Shown here in pieces: positions 1 through 9,562 of a stretch of 64,000 nucleotides of DNA. The notes beneath the pieces are model-generated. The model saw only the letters and a list, made by a program, of their open reading frames with translations, had not been told where the DNA came from and made no database searches. Source of the stretch: Bacteroidota bacterium (GTDB lineage Bacteria; Bacteroidota; Bacteroidia; Bacteroidales; Prolixibacteraceae); the NCBI GenBank assembly GCA_029265715.1, contig JAJUGZ010000008.1:1-64000 (forward strand). The letters are read 5' to 3'. The position numbers were made by a program, and so were the translations under genes. Within the stretch, counting starts at the first letter, position 1, and every line of letters begins with the position of its first letter.

Positions 1-85
1 ATATCACCGTTCCGTTCCGATACTCAGTTTTCAGGTATTCCTGATCAGTTAAACCGAATCCATGATAGAGTAAACTCGTTGACAT
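1..85 (-). CDS. ISL3-family-like transposase, N-terminal fragment (cut by window edge)
   Basis: Reading leftwards from an ATG at 85 gives 28 codons without a stop to the window edge, starting MSTSLLYHGFGL. This opening resembles, from memory, the first residues of ISL3-family transposases, which mobilise simple insertion sequences by a DDE mechanism. Only the extreme N-terminus is present, so no zinc-finger or catalytic residues can be checked. The element's inverted repeat should lie between 86 and about 200, but I could not recognise one. The call rests on one short similarity and is tentative. Confidence 0.55.
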   Translation of the reverse strand, partial: MSTSLLYHGFGLTDQEYLKTEYRNGTVI

Positions 86-201
86 TTTTTATTCTAAATT
101 TACTGCTTTATTTATTCAGGTACGCATTTCTGTGAAGAACCTTGATTATTTAACCGGAACTAAGCAACAATTACCTCGGGAATAAACATCGGAATTCGGT
201 T

Positions 202-2658
202 TTGTATTCCACTTTTAATAACTATTTTCGCCCTAATTTTGAAGAATTTAGAGATATGTGGCTTAGGGCTTCCCGGATTATCCTGCGTAACAGGACCTTA
301 TTACTTGTTGTTTTAGCGCTTATTACGGCATTCATGGCATTCAATGCCCGAAAAGTTGAAATGTCGTATGAATACGCCTCCCTTCTTCCAAAAAAAGACA
401 GCGCGTACATTGATTACCAACAATTCCTGAAGACATTTGGCGAAGAGGGAAATTTAATTGTTGTCGGAATCCATGATCCGAACTTTTTTAAACTTGAAAA
501 ATTCAATGCATGGGAGCAGTTGTGCCAGGATCTGTCGAAAATAGAAGGCGTTGAAAACCTGCTTTCCATATCAAACTCTTATAACCTGGTGAAAGATACG
601 GCTGCCCGACAATTTCGTATCGAACCGATTTTCCCGGGGCAACTCAAGTCCCAAGTCGAGCTCGACAGTCTTGCCAGAGTTTTTCAGTCATTGCCTTTCT
701 ATAAACACCTGTTGTATAACCCGGACTCAAGCGCCTATTTGCTTGCCATCACAGTCAACAAAGATAAAATGCGGTCGAAGGCCCGCGAGAAACTTGTCAT
801 GGCCATTCAAGGCGATTGTGAAACTTTTGCAGCCCAAGAAAATGTACAGCTCCATTATTCCGGGCTGCCTTATATCCGGGTCATCAATTCGATCCGGATC
901 AAAAATGAAATATACATGTTCAGCGCACTGGCCCTTGGTTTGTGCATGCTGATCCTATACCTGTTTTTCCGTTCGTTCAAAGCGGTTTTTATACCTATAT
1001 CCATTGTACTGATTGGTGTAATCTGGGCCTTGGGGACCATGGCCCTGTTCGGCTATAAAATCACGCTGCTTACCGGCATGATCCCAACCTTACTGATTGT
1101 AATCGGGATCCCGAACAGCATCTACATGCTGAACAAGTATCACCACGAGTTTAAAGATCATGGAAATAAAATTAAATCGTTGCAACGGGTTATCTTAAGG
1201 ATTGGCAAAGCAACTTTTCTTACCAACCTGACCACTGCCGCCGGATTTGGTACCTTTATTATAACCAACAGCGAAATTTTGAAGGAGTTTGGGGTCATCG
1301 CCTCAACCAACATCATGGGATTGTTTTTGCTGTCGCTTATCCTTATCCCCATCTTTTTTAGTTTTGTCCCGGCTCCGGATAAACGACACATCCGCCATCT
1401 CGACAATAAGCACATTGCCCGGACCATTGAACGACTGGTAAAAATCACCGTTGAACACCGCCGTGCCATTTATATTTCCGCTGTTATTGTTATCACGGTT
1501 GGGATTTATGGCATTACCCGGATCAAAACATCGGGCTATATGGTCGACGACATTCCCAAACACGATGTAATTTATAAAGACCTGAAATTTTTCGAGTCAA
1601 ACTTCGATGGATTGATGCCGCTCGAGATTATTGTCGATACAAAGAAACCCAACGGCGTAATGAACCTTTCGACGTTTAAAGTCATGGACATGCTGGAAAA
1701 CAAGCTTACCGAATATACTGAATTATCCCCGTCGTTGTCGTTGCTCAACCTCCTGAAGTTTGCTAAACAATCTTATTACAATGGCAAGGAACAATATTAT
1801 GCCCTGCCCAACAATATGGAGAAAAACTTTATCCTGGCTTATGCGACCAAAGGCGAGGGAAATGCCAACATGCTCCATTCGTTTATGGACAGCACCCGCC
1901 AGGTTACGCGCATCAACATCCGCATGAAAGATGTTGGAACCGTGCGCATGGAAGAACTTTACAAAAGCTTTAAAGCCGATGTAGATTCAATCTTCCCGGC
2001 TGAACAATACAAGGTAACCGTCACCGGTTCAAGCGTCACCTCATTCAAAGGCAACCAGTACCTAATGAAAAACCTGTTCTCGAGCCTGGCGTTGGCCATT
2101 TTCCTGATCTCGTTATTCATGGCCTTCATGTTCTTCTCGTGGCGGATGGTTGTCATGTCGCTCATACCCAACGTAATTCCGCTGATATTTACGGCCGCGC
2201 TGATGGGATTCACCGGTATCCCGATAAAAGCGTCAACGATTTTGGTTTTCAGCATTGCATTCGGCATTTCAGTTGACAACACGATTCACTTCCTGGCCAA
2301 ATATCGTCAGGAACTGAAACAGACCGGGTGGAAAATCAAAAAATCGGTTATTCATGCCATCCGCGAAACCGGAGTCAGCATGATGTACACCTTTGTTGTG
2401 CTTTTCTTCGGATTTGGAATTTTCAGCCTTTCAAAATTTGGAGGTACCGTTGCCCTGGGAGTTTTGGTTTCGCTGACGTTATTGGTCGCGGTTATGTCGA
2501 ACCTTATTTTGCTCCCGTCCCTGCTGATTGGATTGGAAAAACTGACAACCACCAAATCATTCAGCGAACCGATGATTGAGGTATTCAATGTTGAATCGGA
2601 ATTTGAAGAAATTACAGTTCCGGAAAGCGAAGAGTTAACTTCTGAGAATATAAAGTAA
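202..2658 (+). CDS. RND/MMPL-family transporter (predicted exporter)
   Basis: An 818-residue inner-membrane protein with the two-fold RND/MMPL layout: a first membrane helix near residues 33-48, a large periplasmic loop to about 235, a helix bundle near 238-400, then the same pattern repeated, with a second loop at about 430-665 and a final bundle. Each half carries the family's helix-4 signature: GIPNSIYMLNKYHHE in the first and ISVDNTIHFLAKY in the second. Such proteins use the proton gradient to move lipids or hydrophobic compounds; the substrate cannot be read here. No adaptor or outer-membrane partner is adjacent. The prenyl synthase starts 7 bases after its stop, so the two are probably cotranscribed. 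The start used is TTG; an ATG 18 codons later (256) would keep all membrane segments and is equally possible. Confidence 0.85.
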   Translation: MYSTFNNYFRPNFEEFRDMWLRASRIILRNRTLLLVVLALITAFMAFNARKVEMSYEYASLLPKKDSAYIDYQQFLKTFGEEGNLIVVGIHDPNFFKLEKFNAWEQLCQDLSKIEGVENLLSISNSYNLVKDTAARQFRIEPIFPGQLKSQVELDSLARVFQSLPFYKHLLYNPDSSAYLLAITVNKDKMRSKAREKLVMAIQGDCETFAAQENVQLHYSGLPYIRVINSIRIKNEIYMFSALALGLCMLILYLFFRSFKAVFIPISIVLIGVIWALGTMALFGYKITLLTGMIPTLLIVIGIPNSIYMLNKYHHEFKDHGNKIKSLQRVILRIGKATFLTNLTTAAGFGTFIITNSEILKEFGVIASTNIMGLFLLSLILIPIFFSFVPAPDKRHIRHLDNKHIARTIERLVKITVEHRRAIYISAVIVITVGIYGITRIKTSGYMVDDIPKHDVIYKDLKFFESNFDGLMPLEIIVDTKKPNGVMNLSTFKVMDMLENKLTEYTELSPSLSLLNLLKFAKQSYYNGKEQYYALPNNMEKNFILAYATKGEGNANMLHSFMDSTRQVTRINIRMKDVGTVRMEELYKSFKADVDSIFPAEQYKVTVTGSSVTSFKGNQYLMKNLFSSLALAIFLISLFMAFMFFSWRMVVMSLIPNVIPLIFTAALMGFTGIPIKASTILVFSIAFGISVDNTIHFLAKYRQELKQTGWKIKKSVIHAIRETGVSMMYTFVVLFFGFGIFSLSKFGGTVALGVLVSLTLLVAVMSNLILLPSLLIGLEKLTTTKSFSEPMIEVFNVESEFEEITVPESEELTSENIK

Positions 2659-2665
2659 GCTCCTG

Positions 2666-3649
2666 ATGAAGTCATTCAAAGAATTGCAGGTATTTATCGA
2701 ACAACAAATTCAGGAAGAATCCCGACGAATCAAGACATTCAGCCCGGCAAACCTGTATGAACCAATCGGGTACACCCTCGACATGGGTGGGAAACGGCTG
2801 AGGCCGGTATTGGCGCTGCTTGCCTACAACATGTTCCGCGACAACCTGGAACAGGTAATTCCGGCAGCCCTGGCCATCGAAATATTCCACAATTTCACCC
2901 TGCTACACGACGACATCATGGACAAAGCCGATGTTCGTCGCAATCAGCCAACGGTGCACAAAAAATATTCGGAGAACGTCGCCATCCTTTCCGGCGACGC
3001 TATGTCTATTCTGGCCTATCAGTATCTGCTGAAATCTCCTTCAGGGAATCTGCGTCAAATGGGCGAGCTATTCTCGAAAACAGCAATCGAAATCTGCGAA
3101 GGGCAGCAATACGACATGGATTTCGAAACACGCGACAATGTCTCAATCGACGAATACCTGAATATGATCCGGCTGAAGACTGCCGTTTTGCTGGCCTGTA
3201 GCCTGAAAATTGGCGCGCTGGCCGCTGAAGCCCCGACACAGACAGCCGATCAGTTGTACGACTTTGGAATTAACCTGGGCCTGGCCTTTCAGCTTCAGGA
3301 CGACTGGCTCGACGTGTTTGCCGATCAAAAGAAATTTGGGAAACGTATTGGCGGCGACATCGTTTCGAACAAAAAAACCTTCCTGCTCCTTAAAGCGCTC
3401 GAACTATCGAAAGGCACCACCAACCAATCGCTTCAGGAATGGATCAAAAAAGAAAATTTCGATCCGGAAGAAAAAATCGCAGCCATCACAGCAATCTATC
3501 AACAGTTAGACATCTCAGAAATAACCCTTCAGACGATTGAAACTTATTACCAATCGGCGCTAAAGATCTGGAAAGAACTTGATCTGCACATTTCCCAGAA
3601 ATCGGAGTTACTGATTTTGGCCAAACGGGTTATTGAACGCGACCGCTAA
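2666..3649 (+). CDS. Polyprenyl (short-chain isoprenyl) diphosphate synthase
   Basis: A 327-residue trans-isoprenyl diphosphate synthase, which condenses isopentenyl diphosphate onto an allylic diphosphate in the cytosol. Visible landmarks are GGKRLRP (41-47), the first Asp-rich motif DDIMD (82-86) and the second DDWLD (212-216), both needed for magnesium and diphosphate binding. Phe77 sits five residues before the first motif, where an aromatic residue limits chain length in GGPP-type enzymes; octaprenyl synthases carry small residues there. I therefore infer a C15-C20 product, but this is not proven. It follows the RND exporter by 7 bases. The isoprenoid precursor gene dxs is in the same window at 15.5 kb. 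Confidence 0.9.
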   Translation: MKSFKELQVFIEQQIQEESRRIKTFSPANLYEPIGYTLDMGGKRLRPVLALLAYNMFRDNLEQVIPAALAIEIFHNFTLLHDDIMDKADVRRNQPTVHKKYSENVAILSGDAMSILAYQYLLKSPSGNLRQMGELFSKTAIEICEGQQYDMDFETRDNVSIDEYLNMIRLKTAVLLACSLKIGALAAEAPTQTADQLYDFGINLGLAFQLQDDWLDVFADQKKFGKRIGGDIVSNKKTFLLLKALELSKGTTNQSLQEWIKKENFDPEEKIAAITAIYQQLDISEITLQTIETYYQSALKIWKELDLHISQKSELLILAKRVIERDR

Positions 3650-3745
3650 TCGGGAGGGAGATGGGCCCCGGAACTCGAGGTCGTTTCGGACGAAAACAAG
3701 CGGCAAATTGAGTTAACACCCCATTTGTAAACAAGGGGTTATGTA

Positions 3746-3762
3746 TTCCGGATTCTCCGGAA
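3746..3762 (+). promoter_or_regulatory. Perfect dyad in the atpD leader
   Basis: TTCCGG and CCGGAA arms of six bases are separated by five bases, ending 65 bases before the atpD start. It could form a small hairpin in the atpD 5' untranslated region or be a protein-binding site. No T-run follows, so it is not a clear terminator for the upstream prenyl synthase gene. Confidence 0.3.
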
Positions 3763-3794
3763 AATTATTTGCCCAATTAAGAGGCTTTTTGTAA

Positions 3795-5330
<1,536 letters not shown>

Positions 5331-5386
5331 ACAAAAAAAGTGGTCCGGCAATAATTCACACCGGATGCATACTAAATACACTGACC

Positions 5387-5629
5387 ATGATTGTAGAAAT
5401 TATAACGCCCGATAAAAAGGTTTTCGCCGGAGAAGCCAATCTGGTACTGGTTCCGGGGACAAAAGGCGCTTTCGAGATATTAAACAACCATGCCCCCATT
5501 ATCTCAACGTTGGGAAAAGGACGAGTTAAAGTGATTGACTCGGGCAATACCGAACATTTTTTTGATATCGATGGCGGTTTGGTCGAAAATAAAGGAAACA
5601 AAATCATTATCCTGGCCGAGTCGGTATAA
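5387..5629 (+). CDS. atpC: F1 ATP synthase subunit epsilon, short form
   Basis: An 80-residue epsilon subunit of the central stalk. It begins MIVEIITPDKKVFAGEA and matches the N-terminal beta-sandwich, which binds gamma and the c-ring. The C-terminal two-helix domain found in typical 130-140 residue epsilons is absent; the gene ends with its own stop and a terminator, so this is not a frameshift. Short epsilons are known in Bacteroidota. The missing domain is the part that inhibits ATP hydrolysis in other bacteria, so that control is probably lacking here. It is the last gene of the atpD-atpC unit. Confidence 0.93.
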   Translation: MIVEIITPDKKVFAGEANLVLVPGTKGAFEILNNHAPIISTLGKGRVKVIDSGNTEHFFDIDGGLVENKGNKIIILAESV

Positions 5630-5657
5630 ACTGATACCATAAAAACTCCTTATATTT

Positions 5658-5687
5658 AAACCCTGAAGCAATGCTTTGGGGTTTTTC
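5658..5687 (+). terminator. Terminator after atpC
   Basis: A 12-base stem (5658-5669 with 5673-5684, including G-T pairs) with a three-base loop runs into a T-rich stretch 30 bases after the atpC stop. It closes the atpD-atpC transcript, separating it from the GT9 gene. Confidence 0.7.
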
Positions 5688-5733
5688 ATTGATTCCGGAA
5701 CAAAAACTGAGTGTTTATCAAAATTGACAGCGA

Positions 5734-6711
5734 GTGAAAATCTTAGTTATACGTTTTAGTTCGATTGGCGATATTGTTTTGACCTCTCCGGTTCTGCGCT
5801 GTCTGAAAAAACAAATGCCCCAGGCCCGGGTGCATTACCTGACAAAAAAAAGAAATGCCGACCTGCTCGAGGCCAATCCGTACATCGACCACATTCATTT
5901 GTTTGACAACGATCTCGACGCCACAATTAATGAACTCCGGAAAGAACGGTTTGATCTGATCATCGACTTACACCACAACCTCCGAACGCTACAGGTCAAA
6001 CGAAAGCTGAGGGTCTGGGCTTATTCGTTTCGAAAACTGAATTTCCTGAAATTCTTGTTTGCATCGCTAAAAATAAACCTGTTGCCGAAAATGCACATTG
6101 TCGACAGGTATCTGGATACCGTAAAGCACTTAGACATTAAAAATGATGAACAAGGCTTGGATTATTTCATCCCCGAATACGAAGAGTTCCCGTTAGAAAC
6201 ACTTCCCGAAGCATATAAAAACGGTTTTATCGCCCTGGTCCTGGGAGGGACTTATTTTACCAAACGGTTGCCCGCCTCCAAATACCGTTCAATCCTGGAC
6301 ATGCCCAATAAAAAGTTCATTCTTCTTGGCGGAAAACACGAAAAAGAAATTGCCACCGAGATCATAAACTGGCAAACAGGCAATGTACTCGATTATGTCG
6401 GGAAACTGACAATCAACCAATCGGCGACACTCATCCGCGAATCCAGCCTGGTCATTACCAACGACACGGGACTGATGCATATAGCCGCTGCATTTCGCAA
6501 AAAGATCCTTTCGGTATGGGGGAATACAGTCCCGGAATTCGGCATGGTCCCCTACTTCCCGGATCCCCAATCGGAAATCCTGGAAGTAAAAAACCTTTCG
6601 TGCCGCCCGTGTTCAAAACTTGGCTATCATAAATGCCCGAAAAAACATTTTCGGTGCATGAACGATATCCCGGAGCAGAAAATTATAGAATGGATTGAGC
6701 GACAATCCTGA
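5734..6711 (+). CDS. Glycosyltransferase family 9 (heptosyltransferase-like)
   Basis: A 325-residue GT9 (GT-B fold) enzyme of the ADP-heptose:LPS heptosyltransferase group, which adds sugars to the lipopolysaccharide core at the inner face of the membrane. The N-terminus MKILVIRFSSIGDIVLTSPV is the typical GT9 opening, and TNDTGLMHIAAAF (242-254) is the nucleotide-sugar binding loop. Four cysteines cluster near the C-terminus (290, 293, 301, 308). The start is GTG; no ATG gives the conserved N-terminus. Donor and acceptor cannot be assigned from sequence. It ends 3 bases before the convergent PatB-type gene. Confidence 0.88.
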   Translation: MKILVIRFSSIGDIVLTSPVLRCLKKQMPQARVHYLTKKRNADLLEANPYIDHIHLFDNDLDATINELRKERFDLIIDLHHNLRTLQVKRKLRVWAYSFRKLNFLKFLFASLKINLLPKMHIVDRYLDTVKHLDIKNDEQGLDYFIPEYEEFPLETLPEAYKNGFIALVLGGTYFTKRLPASKYRSILDMPNKKFILLGGKHEKEIATEIINWQTGNVLDYVGKLTINQSATLIRESSLVITNDTGLMHIAAAFRKKILSVWGNTVPEFGMVPYFPDPQSEILEVKNLSCRPCSKLGYHKCPKKHFRCMNDIPEQKIIEWIERQS

Positions 6712-6714
6712 TTT

Positions 6715-7890
6715 TCACAAGCCGCCTAAAGCCTTTTCAATTCGTTCCAGGGCTTCCATCAGGACAGAACGCGGACAGCCCATATTCAGGCGCATGTAAC
6801 CGCTACCCTGCTTCCCAAACTGAATCCCCCGGTTCAGGCCAACACCGTACTCGATTAATCGCTGGTTGAGTTCATCATCATTCAGCCCATACGCTGAAAA
6901 ATCAAGCCAGATCAGATAAGTTCCTTCCGGCTTCATCACCTTTACTTTCGGCATTTTCTGAGCAACGAACTTTTGCAGCTCGTTGAAACTATCCCGAAGA
7001 TATATCATCAACTGATCAACCCAGTCGGCCCCATTGTTGTAAGCAGCCTCGAGGGCAACAGTCCCAAAAAGATTGCCCATGTGCAAATGAGGAACGTGCA
7101 ACTCCCGTTCATACCGGACTAAATGCCGTTTATTCGGGATTACCAAAAATGAAGTCGTCAATCCGGCCATATTAAATGTCTTGCTGGGCGCCATACAGGT
7201 TACAGTATTGGCTGCAATGGCTTCGGAAAGCGAAGCCATCGGGGTATGTTTGTTCCCGGGATAAATCAGGTCGGAGTGTATTTCGTCTGAAATGATCAGG
7301 ATCTTATTCTGCAGACAAATATCGGCCAAGCCAAGTAATTCGTCTGGCGTCCAAACCATACCGCCCGGGTTTTGGGGATTACAAAGCAACAACAAACGGG
7401 TCCTTGCATCGATTTTTCCCCGGAGATCTTCCAGGTCGAACGTATAACGTCCGTCAACCAGTTTTAGCGGATTTTCGACCATTCTTCGGTTTGTGCCTTT
7501 TACCGCATCGAAAAAAGGGTTATACACCGGCGTTTGAACAATTACACCGTCGCCTTCGTCCGAGAAAGCCTTGATTGCCAGAGTCAATCCGGCAACTACC
7601 CCGGGGCTGAATGAAATCCACTCCGGCTTCACCGACCAGTCATGACGCCTTTTTAGCCAGGAAACAATCGCATTAGAATAGGATTCCGGACGAAAAGTAT
7701 ATCCGTAAACAGGATGTTCGGCCCGTTGCCTGACAGCATCCACGATAAAATCAGGTGTTTTAAAATCCATATCGGCGACCCACAACGGCATGACATTCGC
7801 ATTGCCAAAGAACTTTTGGCGGCCATCGTATTTGATACAGTTGGTATGGGTCCGGTCAATTATTTCATCAAAATTGTAATCCATAGTCAT
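6715..7890 (-). CDS. patB: PatB/MalY-type PLP-dependent C-S lyase (cystathionine beta-lyase)
   Basis: A 391-residue fold-type I aminotransferase-like enzyme of the MalY/PatB group, which cleaves the C-S bond of cystathionine or cysteine conjugates to give homocysteine or thiol, pyruvate and ammonia. Seen are MPLWVADMDFKTP (34-46), NPQNPGG (171-177), the PLP-contacting SDEIHSDL (201-208) and the Schiff-base lysine in SKTFNMAGL (Lys237). It is cytosolic. The length fits the family. It may be cotranscribed with the ComB-like gene just upstream (46 bases). Patchy specificity in this group means that an aminotransferase role cannot be excluded. Confidence 0.88.
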   Translation of the reverse strand: MTMDYNFDEIIDRTHTNCIKYDGRQKFFGNANVMPLWVADMDFKTPDFIVDAVRQRAEHPVYGYTFRPESYSNAIVSWLKRRHDWSVKPEWISFSPGVVAGLTLAIKAFSDEGDGVIVQTPVYNPFFDAVKGTNRRMVENPLKLVDGRYTFDLEDLRGKIDARTRLLLLCNPQNPGGMVWTPDELLGLADICLQNKILIISDEIHSDLIYPGNKHTPMASLSEAIAANTVTCMAPSKTFNMAGLTTSFLVIPNKRHLVRYERELHVPHLHMGNLFGTVALEAAYNNGADWVDQLMIYLRDSFNELQKFVAQKMPKVKVMKPEGTYLIWLDFSAYGLNDDELNQRLIEYGVGLNRGIQFGKQGSGYMRLNMGCPRSVLMEALERIEKALGGL

Positions 7891-7936
7891 CGAAAGATTA
7901 ATTTTTTACTCGAACCATCCCGACAATTAAACCCGT

Positions 7937-8626
7937 TTAAAGTTCAATCCGTCGCAAAAAATTTAAGCCATTTTCCTGTTCCACTTTCAAAACAAAGTCA
8001 AACCGGTCGAGCGACAAACACAACTCAAAGTCAGCCGCCGGAGCCCAAGATTGCTTATCGTCCTCAAAAAAACGAGCCCCGTCCGTTTGCCTGATTTGCC
8101 CGACCATCCTCGGAAAATCGACCGGTTTATTTTCCAATACATTCTTAATATAGACCGCCAGCAGCGTGTCTTCGTCGGTTGGGCGCATGCAGCTGTAGCC
8201 CATGCATACCAGCGAAACAATCTCCGGATTTTCTTTCTGTATGTACTTAATAATAGCGCCGGCATTCACAAAACTGCCCGTGATGATCTGCCCGGCATTT
8301 TGGGCGTTGGCAATACCCTGGGTCCCGGAACTGGTCGTATGGACGATGGTTTTGCCTTTCAGATCGGCATCGACAAGCTGCGAAGGCGAATTGCCGAAAT
8401 CAAATCCTGCCGGCTTCTGTTCCTGACGCTCTCCCATCAGGATATAATCAGGATGCTCTGCTTTTAACTGATAAGCCAGATTAATGTCGCCAACCGGATA
8501 AATTCGCACAGCTCCTTTCGCAAACGCATAACAAGCGGTAGAAAATGCCCGAAAGACATCAATCACCACGGTTAACCCCCTGGCCTGTTTTGCTCCCTCG
8601 AGCAGTTGAAGTATTTGAATGTTCAT
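7937..8626 (-). CDS. comB: ComB-like 2-phosphosulfolactate phosphatase family protein
   Basis: A 229-residue protein of the ComB family, named for the magnesium-dependent phosphatase that makes sulfolactate in coenzyme M synthesis. Family motifs are VIDVFRAFSTA (21-31), MGERQ, GFDFGNSP, TTSSGTQG and the CMGYSCMRPTDEDTLLA segment. Bacteria without coenzyme M often have this family, so the physiological substrate here is unknown and could be another sulfonate or phosphate ester. It is transcribed divergently from the secreted protein at 8803 and towards the PatB-type gene. Confidence 0.82.
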   Translation of the reverse strand: MNIQILQLLEGAKQARGLTVVIDVFRAFSTACYAFAKGAVRIYPVGDINLAYQLKAEHPDYILMGERQEQKPAGFDFGNSPSQLVDADLKGKTIVHTTSSGTQGIANAQNAGQIITGSFVNAGAIIKYIQKENPEIVSLVCMGYSCMRPTDEDTLLAVYIKNVLENKPVDFPRMVGQIRQTDGARFFEDDKQSWAPAADFELCLSLDRFDFVLKVEQENGLNFLRRIEL

Positions 8627-8703
8627 TTAGTTAGAATGTTTACACAAAAACTTAAAAACCAATCATTTAGACATTTAATTAACATGGCATATGTTGCATA
8701 ACA

Positions 8704-8711
8704 CAAACTTA
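8704..8711 (-). promoter_or_regulatory. Candidate -7 element for the comB-like gene
   Basis: TAAGTTTG on the minus strand fits the Bacteroidota -7 consensus TAnnTTTG, 78 bases upstream of the ATG. No clear -33 TTG is found at the usual spacing, so confidence is limited. Confidence 0.4.
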
Positions 8712-8757
8712 ACGATCGCTTAATTCATGTTTTACGGCATATCCAACCGAATGCCTT

Positions 8758-8765
8758 TACATTTG
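8758..8765 (+). promoter_or_regulatory. Candidate -7 element for the secreted protein at 8803
   Basis: TACATTTG fits the Bacteroidota -7 consensus TAnnTTTG exactly and lies 37 bases before the ATG. A TTG at -33 is missing; a T-rich stretch is present instead. Confidence 0.5.
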
Positions 8766-8802
8766 TAGCGTAAATGATGTTTAACTTTAAGTATCGAGAA
8801 CT

Positions 8803-9402
8803 ATGAAAACAATTAAAAGTATCGCAAAAGTAACAATGTTGGTTGCATTTGTAGCATTTGCAAACACATTAATGGCAACAGGAAACCTTCGTGTGAACAT
8901 TCTACCTCTAAATGCCAATAAAGCAGTTGTGGCTATTTCAAACGCTGCTGCAAGCAATTTCGAAATCAGCGTCGAAAACGCAAACGGAGAAATTCTCTAC
9001 TACAAAGAAACCGGCGCCGACTCGAAAGATTTCCGCAAAGTATTTGATTTTTCAAGACTCGACAAGGGGGCATACCGGTTGATCGTTACAGCCGAAGGTA
9101 CCACGACAGAACGCGAATTCACAATCGACAACAAGAACATTGCAGTTGGAAAAGAAAAAAGCGTGATGGAGCCATTCTTCGCGTACAAAGACGGTATTCT
9201 GAAAGTATCGTACCTGAATTTTCCTGAAGAAGCCATGAGCATCAACTTCTACGATAAAAACGATTTATTGTACAAAAAAGAGCTTGGCAAAAAATTCAAC
9301 GTGAACGAAGGATTTGACCTTTCGAAACTTGCAAAAGGTTCATACGATGTGGTTTTGTCAACCGAAGACAATTCATACTCCTTCAACTTTGAAGTAAAAT
9401 AA
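8803..9402 (+). CDS. Secreted protein with two repeated Ig-like domains, function unknown
   Basis: A 199-residue protein with a signal peptide (about 1-26, ending in LMATG) and no lipobox, so probably periplasmic or exported. The mature part consists of two related units, about 27-110 and 118-199. Each ends in a similar pattern: FDFSRLDKGAYRLIVTAEG in the first and FDLSKLAKGSYDVVLSTED in the second, followed by a beta strand. This recalls the small beta-sandwich (DUF3244-like, Ig-like) secreted proteins of Bacteroidetes. No catalytic residues or sorting tail are visible. It stands alone between a promoter and a strong terminator and is monocistronic. Its role is unknown. Confidence 0.75.
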   Translation: MKTIKSIAKVTMLVAFVAFANTLMATGNLRVNILPLNANKAVVAISNAAASNFEISVENANGEILYYKETGADSKDFRKVFDFSRLDKGAYRLIVTAEGTTTEREFTIDNKNIAVGKEKSVMEPFFAYKDGILKVSYLNFPEEAMSINFYDKNDLLYKKELGKKFNVNEGFDLSKLAKGSYDVVLSTEDNSYSFNFEVK

Positions 9403-9431
9403 CCTGTTAATTAGTATTTCTCTTCATAAAT

Positions 9432-9470
9432 AAAAGATGGCTTCAGATTTGGGGCCATCTTTTTATTTTT
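9432..9470 (+). terminator. Terminator after the secreted protein gene
   Basis: A perfect ten-base stem (9432-9441 with 9454-9463) with a 12-base loop is followed by a run of T, 30 bases after the stop at 9402. Confidence 0.85.
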
Positions 9471-9534
9471 ATCCCCCGCTTAAAATAATTCAAGACGTTT
9501 TCGTCTGAATTTTTCAAACGTACTGAATTCGGAT

Positions 9535-9542
9535 TAACTTTG
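9535..9542 (+). promoter_or_regulatory. Candidate -7 element for the U32 family gene
   Basis: TAACTTTG matches TAnnTTTG and lies 20 bases before the ATG at 9563. No convincing -33 TTG is present. Confidence 0.5.
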
Positions 9543-9562
9543 CACCCGCTTAAAAACGAATC

